Positions 51,802-59,500 of a stretch of DNA of 64,000 bases are shown here, piece by piece. The DNA lies in NCBI GenBank assembly GCA_964594985.1, contig CAZQNQ010000028.1:1-64000 (forward strand), written 5' to 3'. This DNA is from JADLHS01 sp964594985 (GTDB lineage Bacteria > Verrucomicrobiota > Verrucomicrobiia > Limisphaerales > JADLHS01). Both the position numbers and the translations under genes were made by a program. The notes under the pieces were generated by a model. The model saw only the letters and a program-made list of their open reading frames with translations. It was not told the origin of the DNA and did no database searches. Numbering within the stretch: position 1 is the stretch's first letter; each line of letters starts with the position of its first letter.

Positions 51802-52680
51802 ATGCAATTCACCGGCACTTACACAGCGATAGTCACTCCGTTCAAAAAGGGCAAAGTTGACGAGGCCGCCCTCGAAAAACTCATCAAGGCCCAGATCAAG
51901 GGCGGCGTGGACGGCATCGTCCCCGTCGGCACCACGGGCGAATCCGCCACGCTGGATTACGAGGAACACATCCGCGTCATCGCGCTGGCGGTTGAAATCT
52001 GCGCCGGCAAGATCAAGGTGATGGCGGGCACGGGGGCGAACTCCACCAAGGAAGCGATCTATCTCACGCGGGAAGCGGAGAAGGTCGGGGCGGACGCATC
52101 GTTGCAGGTCGCGCCCTACTACAACAAGCCGACGCAGGAAGGTTTATTCCAGCACTTCCACGCGGTGGCGTGTTCAACGCATCTACCGATCATCCTTTAC
52201 AGCATCCCCGGCCGTTGCGGCATTGAGATCGGCGTGGACACCGTAAATCGTCTGGCGCACGACAGCCCGAACTTCGTCGGCATCAAGGAAGCGGGTGGCA
52301 ATCCGGATCGCGTCAGTCAGTTGCGCGCGACGCTCGGACACAAGTTCACGATTCTGAGCGGTGATGATTCGCTCACGCTGCCGTTCATGGCGGTCGGCGC
52401 GCATGGGGTCATCAGCGTGGCGTCAAATGTGATTCCGCACGAAGTCGCGCGCATGGTGCGGGCCTTTGCCACAGGCAATGCCTCGCTCGCGCTGAAGTTG
52501 CACGAGAAATTTTACCCGCTGTTCAAGGACCTGTTCATCGAATCAAATCCGGGACCGGCGAAAGCCGCGCTCGCGATGATGGGTATGATGGAAGACGAAC
52601 TTCGTTTGCCGATGGTGCCGATCAGCACCGCGAGTCGTGACAAACTGCGCAAGACCATGAAAGCAGTCGGGTTGCTCTAA
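51802..52680 (+). CDS. dapA: 4-hydroxy-tetrahydrodipicolinate synthase
   Basis: DapA condenses pyruvate with aspartate semialdehyde. The 292 residues carry the class I aldolase features: the Schiff-base lysine K162 (FVGIKEAGGNPDRV), Y133 (IILYSIPGRCGIEI) and the TTGES phosphate/substrate loop (GTTGESATL). It lies 18 bases before dapB, the next step of the pathway. Confidence 0.97.
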   Translation: MQFTGTYTAIVTPFKKGKVDEAALEKLIKAQIKGGVDGIVPVGTTGESATLDYEEHIRVIALAVEICAGKIKVMAGTGANSTKEAIYLTREAEKVGADASLQVAPYYNKPTQEGLFQHFHAVACSTHLPIILYSIPGRCGIEIGVDTVNRLAHDSPNFVGIKEAGGNPDRVSQLRATLGHKFTILSGDDSLTLPFMAVGAHGVISVASNVIPHEVARMVRAFATGNASLALKLHEKFYPLFKDLFIESNPGPAKAALAMMGMMEDELRLPMVPISTASRDKLRKTMKAVGLL

Positions 52681-52698
52681 TCTGCGAGGACATTTAAC

Positions 52699-53433
52699 AT
52701 GACCCGAGTCATCATCAATGGTTCAAAAGGTCGCATGGGCCAGGCGCTGCTGTCGTGCGCGGCGCGGATTCCGGAATTGGAAATCGTCGGCGCGGTGGAT
52801 CAAGGCGACGATTTGGCGGCGTTGTTGCCGAAGGCGGACGTGGTCATCGAGTTCAGTTTCCATAGCGTCACGCTCGGGGTGGCCGAACTCTGCGCCAAGC
52901 ATGGTAAGGCGCTCGTCATCGGCACGACCGGGCACAGCGCGGAGGAGAAGGCGAAGATTCTCGCGTTGGGCAGCAAAATCCCGCTGGTGATGGCGACGAA
53001 TTTTTCCACCGGCGTCAACACGCTCTTCTGGCTGACGCGCAAGGCGGCGGAAATTCTTGGCCCGGCGTTCGATCTCGAAGTGGTCGAGATGCATCATCGC
53101 TTGAAGAAGGACGCGCCCAGCGGCACGGCGACGACGTTGCTGGAAATCCTGGGTGATGTCCGCAAGGTTCAGCTTGAAGAAGCGCTCCGCCACGGCCGTA
53201 AAGGCATCACCGGCGAACGCACCAGCAGTGAAATCGGCATCCACGCCATCCGTGGCGGCGATGTGGTGGGTGATCACACGGTCATCTTCGCCAATAACGG
53301 CGAGCGGGTGGAGCTGACACACAAAGCGTCGAGTCGCGATACGTTTGCCAACGGGGCGTTGCGTGCGGCGCAATGGGTCGTGCAACAAAAACCGGGCGTT
53401 TACGACATGCAGGCGGTGCTGGGGTTGAAGTAA
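52699..53433 (+). CDS. dapB: 4-hydroxy-tetrahydrodipicolinate reductase
   Basis: DapB reduces the DapA product with NAD(P)H. The 244 residues show a Rossmann start with a relaxed glycine motif (VIINGSKGRMGQALL), GTTGHSAEEK, ATNFSTGVN, the catalytic EMHHRLKKDAPSGTA with its histidine pair and lysines, and HAIRGGDVVGDHTVIF. A Shine-Dalgarno-like GAGGA lies 8 bases before the ATG. Confidence 0.97.
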   Translation: MTRVIINGSKGRMGQALLSCAARIPELEIVGAVDQGDDLAALLPKADVVIEFSFHSVTLGVAELCAKHGKALVIGTTGHSAEEKAKILALGSKIPLVMATNFSTGVNTLFWLTRKAAEILGPAFDLEVVEMHHRLKKDAPSGTATTLLEILGDVRKVQLEEALRHGRKGITGERTSSEIGIHAIRGGDVVGDHTVIFANNGERVELTHKASSRDTFANGALRAAQWVVQQKPGVYDMQAVLGLK

Positions 53434-53445
53434 GGCGGAGGTGTT

Positions 53446-54150
53446 GTGAATACCAGCAGCCAGTTTGAGCGGGATGGCTACGCGGTGATTCCTGATTTCC
53501 TGCCGCTACCCGAATGTGAAGCGCTCGCGACTGAGTTGACGGTTCTGTTGGAGCAACAGCAGCAATCTTCCCCCCGTTTCCGTGGCGGTTTAAGAAATGT
53601 TCTCCGCGTCAACCCGCAGGCGGCAGTCGTTGCCTGCTCCGATAAATTCATCGCGAAGGTCAGTGATTTGATTGGTGGTCGGGCTTTTCCGGTTCGCGCC
53701 ATCTTTTTCGACAAGACCGATGGCGCGAACTGGGGTGTGCCGTGGCATCAAGACGTGGCCATTGCGGTCGCAGAGCGAATCGAGACACCGGGGTTTGGGC
53801 CGTGGTCAGTAAAGGAAGGGATTGTCCACGTGCAGCCGCCCCAGCACATTCTCGCCAGCATGGTTACCCTCCGCCTGCATCTGGATGATTGTACGGCAGA
53901 CAATGGTGCGTTGCGGGTCTGGCCCGGTTCACATCGGCAGGGAGAGCTTGGTGCTGAAGCGCTGGCTGATTGGACGGCGCGGCCGGGGGCGGTGACTTGT
54001 GAAGTCCTAAAAGGTGGCGCGTTGGTGATGCGGCCTTTGCTGTTGCACGCTTCTTCGCCTGCGAAGAATCCCTCGCATCGGCGCGTTTTGCATGTAGAGT
54101 ATGCCGCAACTGAATTACCCAACGGCCTGAAGTGGTCGGAACGCACATGA
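53446..54150 (+). CDS. Phytanoyl-CoA dioxygenase (PhyH) family protein
   Basis: A 234-residue Fe(II)/2-oxoglutarate oxygenase. The iron ligands are recognisable as the HxD pair in VPWHQDVAIAV and the distal histidine in MRPLLLHASSPA, with the 2-oxoglutarate arginine probably in SHRRVLHVEY. WPGSHRQGEL is also typical. The substrate is unknown. The start is GTG with GGAGG just upstream. It sits 12 bases after dapB and overlaps folK by four bases, so it is expressed with lysine/peptidoglycan and folate genes for no obvious metabolic reason. Confidence 0.88.
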   Translation: MNTSSQFERDGYAVIPDFLPLPECEALATELTVLLEQQQQSSPRFRGGLRNVLRVNPQAAVVACSDKFIAKVSDLIGGRAFPVRAIFFDKTDGANWGVPWHQDVAIAVAERIETPGFGPWSVKEGIVHVQPPQHILASMVTLRLHLDDCTADNGALRVWPGSHRQGELGAEALADWTARPGAVTCEVLKGGALVMRPLLLHASSPAKNPSHRRVLHVEYAATELPNGLKWSERT

Positions 54151-54650
54151 ACGCACCCGTCGCCTACATCGCCCTCGGTTCGAACGTCGGAGACTCGCCC
54201 AGCATCCTGCGGCGGGCGATGGATCAACTGGCCCTGCTCTCGCGCAAGCCGCTGCTGCGTTCCTCGCTCTGGCAGACGACGCCGGTGGATTGTCCGCCCG
54301 GCTCGCCGACGTTTGTGAATGCGGTCGTCGCGCTCTATCCTTTGCCGGACGAGAATTCCTGGTCGCTGCTCACCAAGATGCTGGCGTTGGAGAAGGATTT
54401 TGGGCGTCGCCCCAAACAGGTTCTCAATGAGCCGCGGCGGCTGGATCTCGACTTGATTGCTTTTGGTGACGAGATTTCCACGCGGCCCGAACTGGTTCTG
54501 CCGCATCCCCGGGCGCATGAACGGCGTTTCGTGTTGCAGCCGTTGAGCGAAATTGCGCCAAACCTGATTCTGTCCGGGCATCGGCGCACCGTGGCGCAAT
54601 TGTTTGCGGCGCTCGTCAGCAAGGAGATCTCGGTGCGGCTTCCAAATTGA
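54147..54650 (+). CDS. folK: 2-amino-4-hydroxy-6-hydroxymethyldihydropteridine diphosphokinase
   Basis: HPPK transfers pyrophosphate from ATP to the pterin in folate synthesis. The 167 residues show VAYIALGSNVGDS, SSLWQTTPVD, FVNAVVAL, the metal site EPRRLDLDLIAFGD and LPHPRAHERRFVLQPLSEIAP. Its ATG overlaps the stop of the dioxygenase gene. It ends two bases before the convergent transporter gene. Confidence 0.96.
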   Translation: MNAPVAYIALGSNVGDSPSILRRAMDQLALLSRKPLLRSSLWQTTPVDCPPGSPTFVNAVVALYPLPDENSWSLLTKMLALEKDFGRRPKQVLNEPRRLDLDLIAFGDEISTRPELVLPHPRAHERRFVLQPLSEIAPNLILSGHRRTVAQLFAALVSKEISVRLPN

Positions 54651-54652
54651 GG

Positions 54653-55987
54653 TCAGTGTGGTGCCGCGCCGCCACCGTCTGGTGCGTTGGTGGTTTTGGG
54701 CGGACGGAAGAACAACGCCAGTGCCACCGCTGCCGCCGAAGCGGCAAACATCGGCACGAGGAACAATCCCTTGAAGTTCACCGCTTTGGTCGCGGCATCG
54801 GTAAATTTCTCCTGCAACAACCACGGGCAGATTGAGTTTGCCAGCAGTGCCCCGACGCCCAGGATCATCACGTTGAACAAACCCTGCGCGCTCGCCCGGG
54901 CGTCTTTCGGAAAGTAAGCGTCCACAAAGATGTAAACCGTCGCAAAGAAGAACGCGTAGCAGACGCCGTGAAGCACCTGGATGAGGACGATGAGTTCCTT
55001 GTGTTCCGGCAGGAAAGAATAGACGGCAAAGCGCGCGGCGTGGCCGAGAATTCCGACGATCATCGTGGTCCGCCAGCCGAGCTTCTTCAACGTCGCGCCA
55101 AGGATGAACATGGTGAGGATTTCGGCGATCTGGCCGACGCTCATGACGGGCATGATCCAGTTGCCGGGAATGCCTACGCCGCCCGCTTCTTTCGCCGCAC
55201 CGAGGAACGACCCGGTCCAGTTGAAGTAACAGTTGTGGACGAAGGAATCCACCATCGTCACCAGCCACAAAACGAGGACAAACGGGTGTTTAAGCAGTTT
55301 CATCGCCTCAAGCCAGGCGAGGCTTTCACCTGCTCCTTGGGTCTTTTTCTTGGGCGGCGTGTGCGGCAGCAGGAAGCTGAATCCGGCCAGTAACAATGAT
55401 GCGATGCCGGCGACGATGTAGGTGGAACGCGCGCCGGCTTTCGCAGCATCACCGGTCAGGGGATTGGCCAGCACCGCGCCAAGCCAGGCAGAGAAACCTT
55501 GCGGGTTGGCGGCGTTCACCTTGTCGTAATCCACGAGGATGAACACAAACGGCCACGCGGCCAGAATCCACCCGATTGTTCCGCCCATGCGCACGATGCC
55601 AAATTCTTTCTGCGCATCTTTCATGTTGGCGAAGGCGATGGAATTCGTAATCGAAATCGTCGGTACGTAAAGCAGGCAGTGGAGTAGCATCAAGCCGAAG
55701 AACGGCCAGAATTGTTTGGTGAAGGCCAGGCCGATCATCGCCAGTCCGCCGACGAGATGGCTGAAAGCGAGGAATTTTTCCGCGGCGAAGTTACGGTCGG
55801 CGAACTGATTGCTGAAGAACATTCCGACGATGGCCGCGATGGGAAACGCGTTAAGAATCCAAGCCTGCTCGCCGGGCGTGAAACCCAGGCTGGGCAGATA
55901 ACCAAAAATGAGCGGAAGCCAGGCGCCCCAGATGAAGAACTGGAGTACCATCATGAGGAACAGTTTGAAGCGGGGGGAGCGGTTCAT
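54653..55987 (-). CDS. Nucleoside-type MFS transporter (NupG/XapB-like)
   Basis: The 444-residue protein has 12 predicted membrane segments. It starts MNRSPRFKLFLMMVLQFFIWGAWLPLIFGY, the pattern of the nucleoside:H+ symporter branch of the MFS, and has NSIAFANMKDAQKEFGIVRMGGTIGW, also typical. The central loop is lysine-rich (HTPPKKKTQGAGES). Many Verrucomicrobia and Planctomycetes carry such 'nucleoside permease' relatives whose true substrates may be other small solutes, so the substrate is uncertain. Confidence 0.88.
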   Translation of the reverse strand: MNRSPRFKLFLMMVLQFFIWGAWLPLIFGYLPSLGFTPGEQAWILNAFPIAAIVGMFFSNQFADRNFAAEKFLAFSHLVGGLAMIGLAFTKQFWPFFGLMLLHCLLYVPTISITNSIAFANMKDAQKEFGIVRMGGTIGWILAAWPFVFILVDYDKVNAANPQGFSAWLGAVLANPLTGDAAKAGARSTYIVAGIASLLLAGFSFLLPHTPPKKKTQGAGESLAWLEAMKLLKHPFVLVLWLVTMVDSFVHNCYFNWTGSFLGAAKEAGGVGIPGNWIMPVMSVGQIAEILTMFILGATLKKLGWRTTMIVGILGHAARFAVYSFLPEHKELIVLIQVLHGVCYAFFFATVYIFVDAYFPKDARASAQGLFNVMILGVGALLANSICPWLLQEKFTDAATKAVNFKGLFLVPMFAASAAAVALALFFRPPKTTNAPDGGGAAPH

Positions 55988-56278
55988 ATTGATTCAAGGC
56001 GAGCATAGGGAGGGGCGGCGAATCGGGCAAGGAATGAAGCCTTCGCGTCAGGACATTTTGATGCAGGGGACGGCGGACTTTTTGCTCGCGGAGACTTGGA
56101 ATTGTTTCCGGTCATTGTCCTGTTTTCTACGAGTCATGTCTGGCGGCAGGACATGGTCAGGCCGGGCGAAACCACGATTTGCAGGCAACTCTGCAATTCC
56201 AACAAAATCCATTCTTTGGCTTCTATCTTGCGTCGTCTGGATCAAGAAGGTCGGGCAATTGAGGATTTTCATTCAACA
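55988..56278. other. Divergent intergenic region before an orphan response regulator
   Basis: About 290 bases between the start of the transporter gene and the next regulator. No repeat, terminator or clear promoter was recognised. Open frames continue upstream of the regulator but without similarity to the family. Confidence 0.4.
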
Positions 56279-56992
56279 ATGCAAACAAAAGACGTGAAGC
56301 TGGTGGATAGAGATGTGAAGCAAGCCGACGCCGTTGACGCGCGGAAACGAATTCTGTTGGTGGACGATCATGCGGTGGTGCGGTTTGGGATCGTACAACT
56401 CGTAAACCGGCAGCCAGATCTCGTGGTTTGTGGCGAGCAGGAAGATGCTCGCAAGGCGCTCGACGCCATCATCCAGCTCAAGCCCGATCTTGTCGTGGCG
56501 GATTTATCCCTCCGGGACAGCAGCGGCTTGGAATTGATCCGCAACATCAAGGCCCAATTTCCCTCGTTGCCCATGCTGGTCGTGAGCATTCACGATGAGA
56601 CTGTTTATGCCGAGATCGCCTTTCGGGCCGGGGCGCTTGGTTATCTGATGAAGCAGGAAGCGCTGGATAAGGTCATCATGGCCATCCGCCGCGTGCTGGC
56701 CGGCAGCGTCTATGTCAGCGACTCGCTCGCGGCGAAGATGCTTCAGCAACAGGTGCGCGGTCATACCGACGTGCAGCAACCCCCCATCAAGTCGCTCAGC
56801 GATCGCGAAGTGGAAGTGTTCCACCTGATCGGGCAGTGGAAGAAGACCAAGGAGATTGCCGGCGAATTGCATCTCAGCGTCAAGACCGTCGAATACTATC
56901 GCGAGCAGATCAAACGTAAGCTCAGTCTCAAGGATGCCGCCGAACTGACCCAGTACGCCACCGCTTGGGTGCAGCGCGAAATACCCGCCTGA
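56279..56992 (+). CDS. Orphan NarL-type response regulator
   Basis: The 237-residue protein has a receiver domain (RILLVDDHAVVRFGIVQL; phospho-acceptor D75 in LVVADLSLRDSSG; LVVSIHDE; YLMKQEA) and a LuxR-type DNA-binding domain (SLSDREVEVFHLIGQWKKTKEIAGELHLSVKTVEYYREQIKRKL). The ATG at 56279 was chosen because it leaves only a short N-terminal tail before the receiver. No kinase gene adjoins it. A strong terminator follows. Confidence 0.92.
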   Translation: MQTKDVKLVDRDVKQADAVDARKRILLVDDHAVVRFGIVQLVNRQPDLVVCGEQEDARKALDAIIQLKPDLVVADLSLRDSSGLELIRNIKAQFPSLPMLVVSIHDETVYAEIAFRAGALGYLMKQEALDKVIMAIRRVLAGSVYVSDSLAAKMLQQQVRGHTDVQQPPIKSLSDREVEVFHLIGQWKKTKEIAGELHLSVKTVEYYREQIKRKLSLKDAAELTQYATAWVQREIPA

Positions 56993-57015
56993 TTTGTTGT
57001 TGGGTTCCCGTGTGT

Positions 57016-57051
57016 CCCCTCATCCGATGCAAGTCGGATGAGGGGTTTTTA
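57016..57051 (+). terminator. Rho-independent terminator after the orphan regulator
   Basis: CCCCTCATCCGA (57016-57027) pairs over 12 bases with TCGGATGAGGGG (57034-57045) around a 6-base loop, followed by five T residues. Confidence 0.93.
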
Positions 57052-57208
57052 TTTCCAGCCATAACTTCCCGCCCCGGGTGAGACCCGGGGACACCGCCGA
57101 GATGCCCCGGACGCCCGGGGCAGAATCGCCCTTGTTGTTGTAAAGCCGACAACGCCGTATGTGTTTCTCGTGATCCGAAGGTCGGATTGCAGCAAGGAAC
57201 AAATACAC

Positions 57209-57394
57209 ATGGACATCTGGCACGGATGGTTGGCAAAACTGGTTGTTGTTCAAATTCTCTATCTGGCAGCCGTTATCTGGGGGATGCGGGTGCTCAACCG
57301 GCGCGTGTCGCGCATTCGGGTCCATCAAGACTGGGGCCGTCAGCCGGCGCGGATGACCACAATCCCGTCGTCCGTTCCATATCGGAAGTCGTAA
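57209..57394 (+). CDS. Small single-pass membrane protein, unknown
   Basis: A 61-residue open frame with one hydrophobic segment (WLAKLVVVQILYLAAVIWGM, about residues 7-26) and a basic tail (NRRVSRIRVHQDWGRQPAR). AAGGA lies 11 bases before the ATG. It starts 25 codons before the next regulator gene and may be cotranscribed with it. I recognise no family, and the gene is supported only by its ribosome binding site, topology and position. Confidence 0.45.
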   Translation: MDIWHGWLAKLVVVQILYLAAVIWGMRVLNRRVSRIRVHQDWGRQPARMTTIPSSVPYRKS

Positions 57395-57418
57395 CCACGC
57401 ATTCTTCCAAACCTAAAT

Positions 57419-58114
57419 ATGAACCAACCAATCCGACTCCTCATCGTGGATGATCATCCCGTGGTGCGACGCGGCATCCAGATGTCCCTGGCGCAGAGCG
57501 CCAAGATCCAGATTGTGGGCGAGGCCAGCGATGGCCGGGAGGCCCTGGTCCGGGCCCACGACCTCAAACCCGACGTGGTGCTCATGGACATTGACATGCC
57601 GCAGATGAACGGTCTGGCTGTCACCGACCTGTTGCGTCGCGAAATGCCAGAGGTCAAAGTTCTCATCCTTTCAACTTACTCTAACTCGGAATACGTGATG
57701 CGCATCATCCAATGCGGGGCGCGGGGTTTTGTTTTGAAGGACTCGGCGGCGGATGAGGTCGTTCAAGCCGTGGAAGCCGTGCAAGCGGGCGCAACCCATT
57801 TCAGTCCCGACGTGGCGCGGATCGCGTTGAATCACGTCGTGCGGGGTGGCGATGACAAGAGCGCGCCGCTGGCCCGGCTCACCAATCGCGAACGCGAAGT
57901 CTTGCTCTACATTGCGGAAGGTTTCAGCAACAAGGAAATCGCCTGCCAGCTCAACATCGGCGTGCGGACGGTGGAAACCCATCGCGAACGCATCATGCGC
58001 AAGCTGGACATCCACAGCATCGCGGGACTGACCCGGTTTGCCATCGCCCAAGGCCTCGTTTCGCTGATGGCCGCGCCGGCAATGGCGCCAAGTCTGCAAC
58101 TCCACGCCGCCTGA
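57419..58114 (+). CDS. Orphan NarL-type response regulator
   Basis: The 231-residue protein has a receiver (RLLIVDDHPVVRRGIQM; phospho-acceptor D57 in VVLMDIDMPQMNG; LILSTYSN; FVLKDSAADE) and a LuxR-type helix-turn-helix domain (LTNREREVLLYIAEGFSNKEIA, VRTVETHRERIMRKLDI). The tail after position 210 is alanine-rich. It is closer to the standard NarL pattern than the regulator at 56279. No histidine kinase gene is nearby, so the partner must be encoded elsewhere. Confidence 0.94.
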   Translation: MNQPIRLLIVDDHPVVRRGIQMSLAQSAKIQIVGEASDGREALVRAHDLKPDVVLMDIDMPQMNGLAVTDLLRREMPEVKVLILSTYSNSEYVMRIIQCGARGFVLKDSAADEVVQAVEAVQAGATHFSPDVARIALNHVVRGGDDKSAPLARLTNREREVLLYIAEGFSNKEIACQLNIGVRTVETHRERIMRKLDIHSIAGLTRFAIAQGLVSLMAAPAMAPSLQLHAA

Positions 58115-58127
58115 GCGTGGCGGCAGG

Positions 58128-58862
58128 TCATTTCGTGGCGGGCCAGGTGGCTGCCGCGACCCGCACCCATTCGTCGGCAATCAACTGGTTGCCGGCGTAG
58201 GTCGGATGCACGCCGTCAAAAACCCAATACTCGGCGGGCGCGCGTTTGGAAGCTTCATCAAACACCCGTTGCAGTTTCACGACGGGAGCTTTGTATTTTG
58301 TGCCCAGTTTGGCGACGACCGCCTGAAAGTCCTTCACATGACCTTGCCAAACCTCCCATTTCGGTGCGGTGGCCCGCCCGGGCGTGATGAACGGTTCGAT
58401 CAGGATGATCTTGGCGTCCGGCAGCGCGGCGACGGTTTGCGCGATCAGCTTGTCGTAACCTTCCTCGTATTTCGCGACGGAGACTTCTTGATTGGCGTTT
58501 AAGGGATGCCAGATGTCGTTCACACCGATGAGGATGCTGATAACCGTCGGTTGGAGAGAAATCGTGTTGGTCTGCCAGCGGTTGAGGAGATCGGGGACTT
58601 TGTTGCCGCTGATGCCGCGATTGAAAAACTCCAGCTTCCGCTCGGGGTAAGCCGCACCATACTTCGCTGCAACCAGGAAGGCATAGCTGTGGCCCAAGAC
58701 GTGATTCTGGTCATTGTTGCGCCCGCGCCCGCCATCGGTGATGGAATCACCTTGAAAGAGGATGCGGTTTCCGGCTTGGAAGATGGCGGCATCTGGGGCG
58801 GCGGCAAAGGAAGCGGCGTGCATGGTGAGCAGCAAAGCGATGGCAATGACCAAGGTTTTCAT
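58128..58862 (-). CDS. Secreted SGNH/GDSL hydrolase
   Basis: The 244 residues begin with a signal peptide (about 1-21, VIAIALLLTMHAASFAAA). The four SGNH blocks are visible: ILFQGDSITDGG (serine), FNRGISGNKV (glycine), ILIGVNDIWH (asparagine) and VFDGVHPTYAGN (aspartate and histidine). Such exported enzymes are often carbohydrate esterases that remove acetyl groups from glycans, which would suit the GH43 enzyme of this window, though that link is only a guess. It is convergent with the regulator at 57419-58114. Confidence 0.92.
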   Translation of the reverse strand: MKTLVIAIALLLTMHAASFAAAPDAAIFQAGNRILFQGDSITDGGRGRNNDQNHVLGHSYAFLVAAKYGAAYPERKLEFFNRGISGNKVPDLLNRWQTNTISLQPTVISILIGVNDIWHPLNANQEVSVAKYEEGYDKLIAQTVAALPDAKIILIEPFITPGRATAPKWEVWQGHVKDFQAVVAKLGTKYKAPVVKLQRVFDEASKRAPAEYWVFDGVHPTYAGNQLIADEWVRVAAATWPATK

Positions 58863-58979
58863 AGACGGCGCGAATCTTCGGTAAACCGGGGCGAAGAATC
58901 CAACTTAAATTCACGGCGAATTACTCACAGCCGGTTGCGAACAGGTTGTCATCAAGATAATCTCGCGCGAACTGCTGGA

Positions 58980-59414
58980 ATGAGTTCTGATGTCCGTCGC
59001 ATGACCGATTCAGATTTGAAACTGTTTGAGGGGATGTGGCTAATGAGTCCCTCGGGAGGTATTGCATGTGCGAAGGCGATAAACGGAGAATTATTTGTCC
59101 CATACTCCCATTCAGAGGAAAGGAAACTTGCAGGACATTATTTTGACTGTCGAGTTGTTGGCGGAACGCTCTTTGGAAAATTCAAGCGTTTTGGTAGCGG
59201 TGAATCGGGGGGCTTGTTTCTTGGCGTGGGAGAGAATTTCACATTGAAGGGTGGATGGTGGCTTGATGGTAATCTCCCGGATATTGTTCGTCGTGACATT
59301 ACCAAGGCGACTGTATCTTTGCCCGGGGTGGCTCAAACAGTTTGGGTGCGAATGCCAAAAGCGAGAACGCCACCGTGGGCGACACAGTATTTTTTAGAAT
59401 GGCCTAGCAAGTGA
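58980..59414 (+). CDS. Hypothetical protein, AT-richer than its surroundings
   Basis: A 144-residue protein (137 if the ATG at 59001 is used). I recognise no family. It has two related-looking glycine-rich strands (GKFKRFGSGESGGLFLGVGENF) and ends with VRMPKARTPPWATQYFLEWPSK. The sequence around it is visibly richer in A and T than the neighbouring genes, and codon third positions are less GC-biased, which suggests recent acquisition. No good ribosome binding site precedes either start. Confidence 0.5.
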   Translation: MSSDVRRMTDSDLKLFEGMWLMSPSGGIACAKAINGELFVPYSHSEERKLAGHYFDCRVVGGTLFGKFKRFGSGESGGLFLGVGENFTLKGGWWLDGNLPDIVRRDITKATVSLPGVAQTVWVRMPKARTPPWATQYFLEWPSK

Positions 59415-59500
59415 AAGGTTCATGATTCTTTCACTGTTGTAAACCGGGCGGCAGATCACGAGTGGTGAGTGTCGCCAAAGCATATTTCATTTAGTTATCT

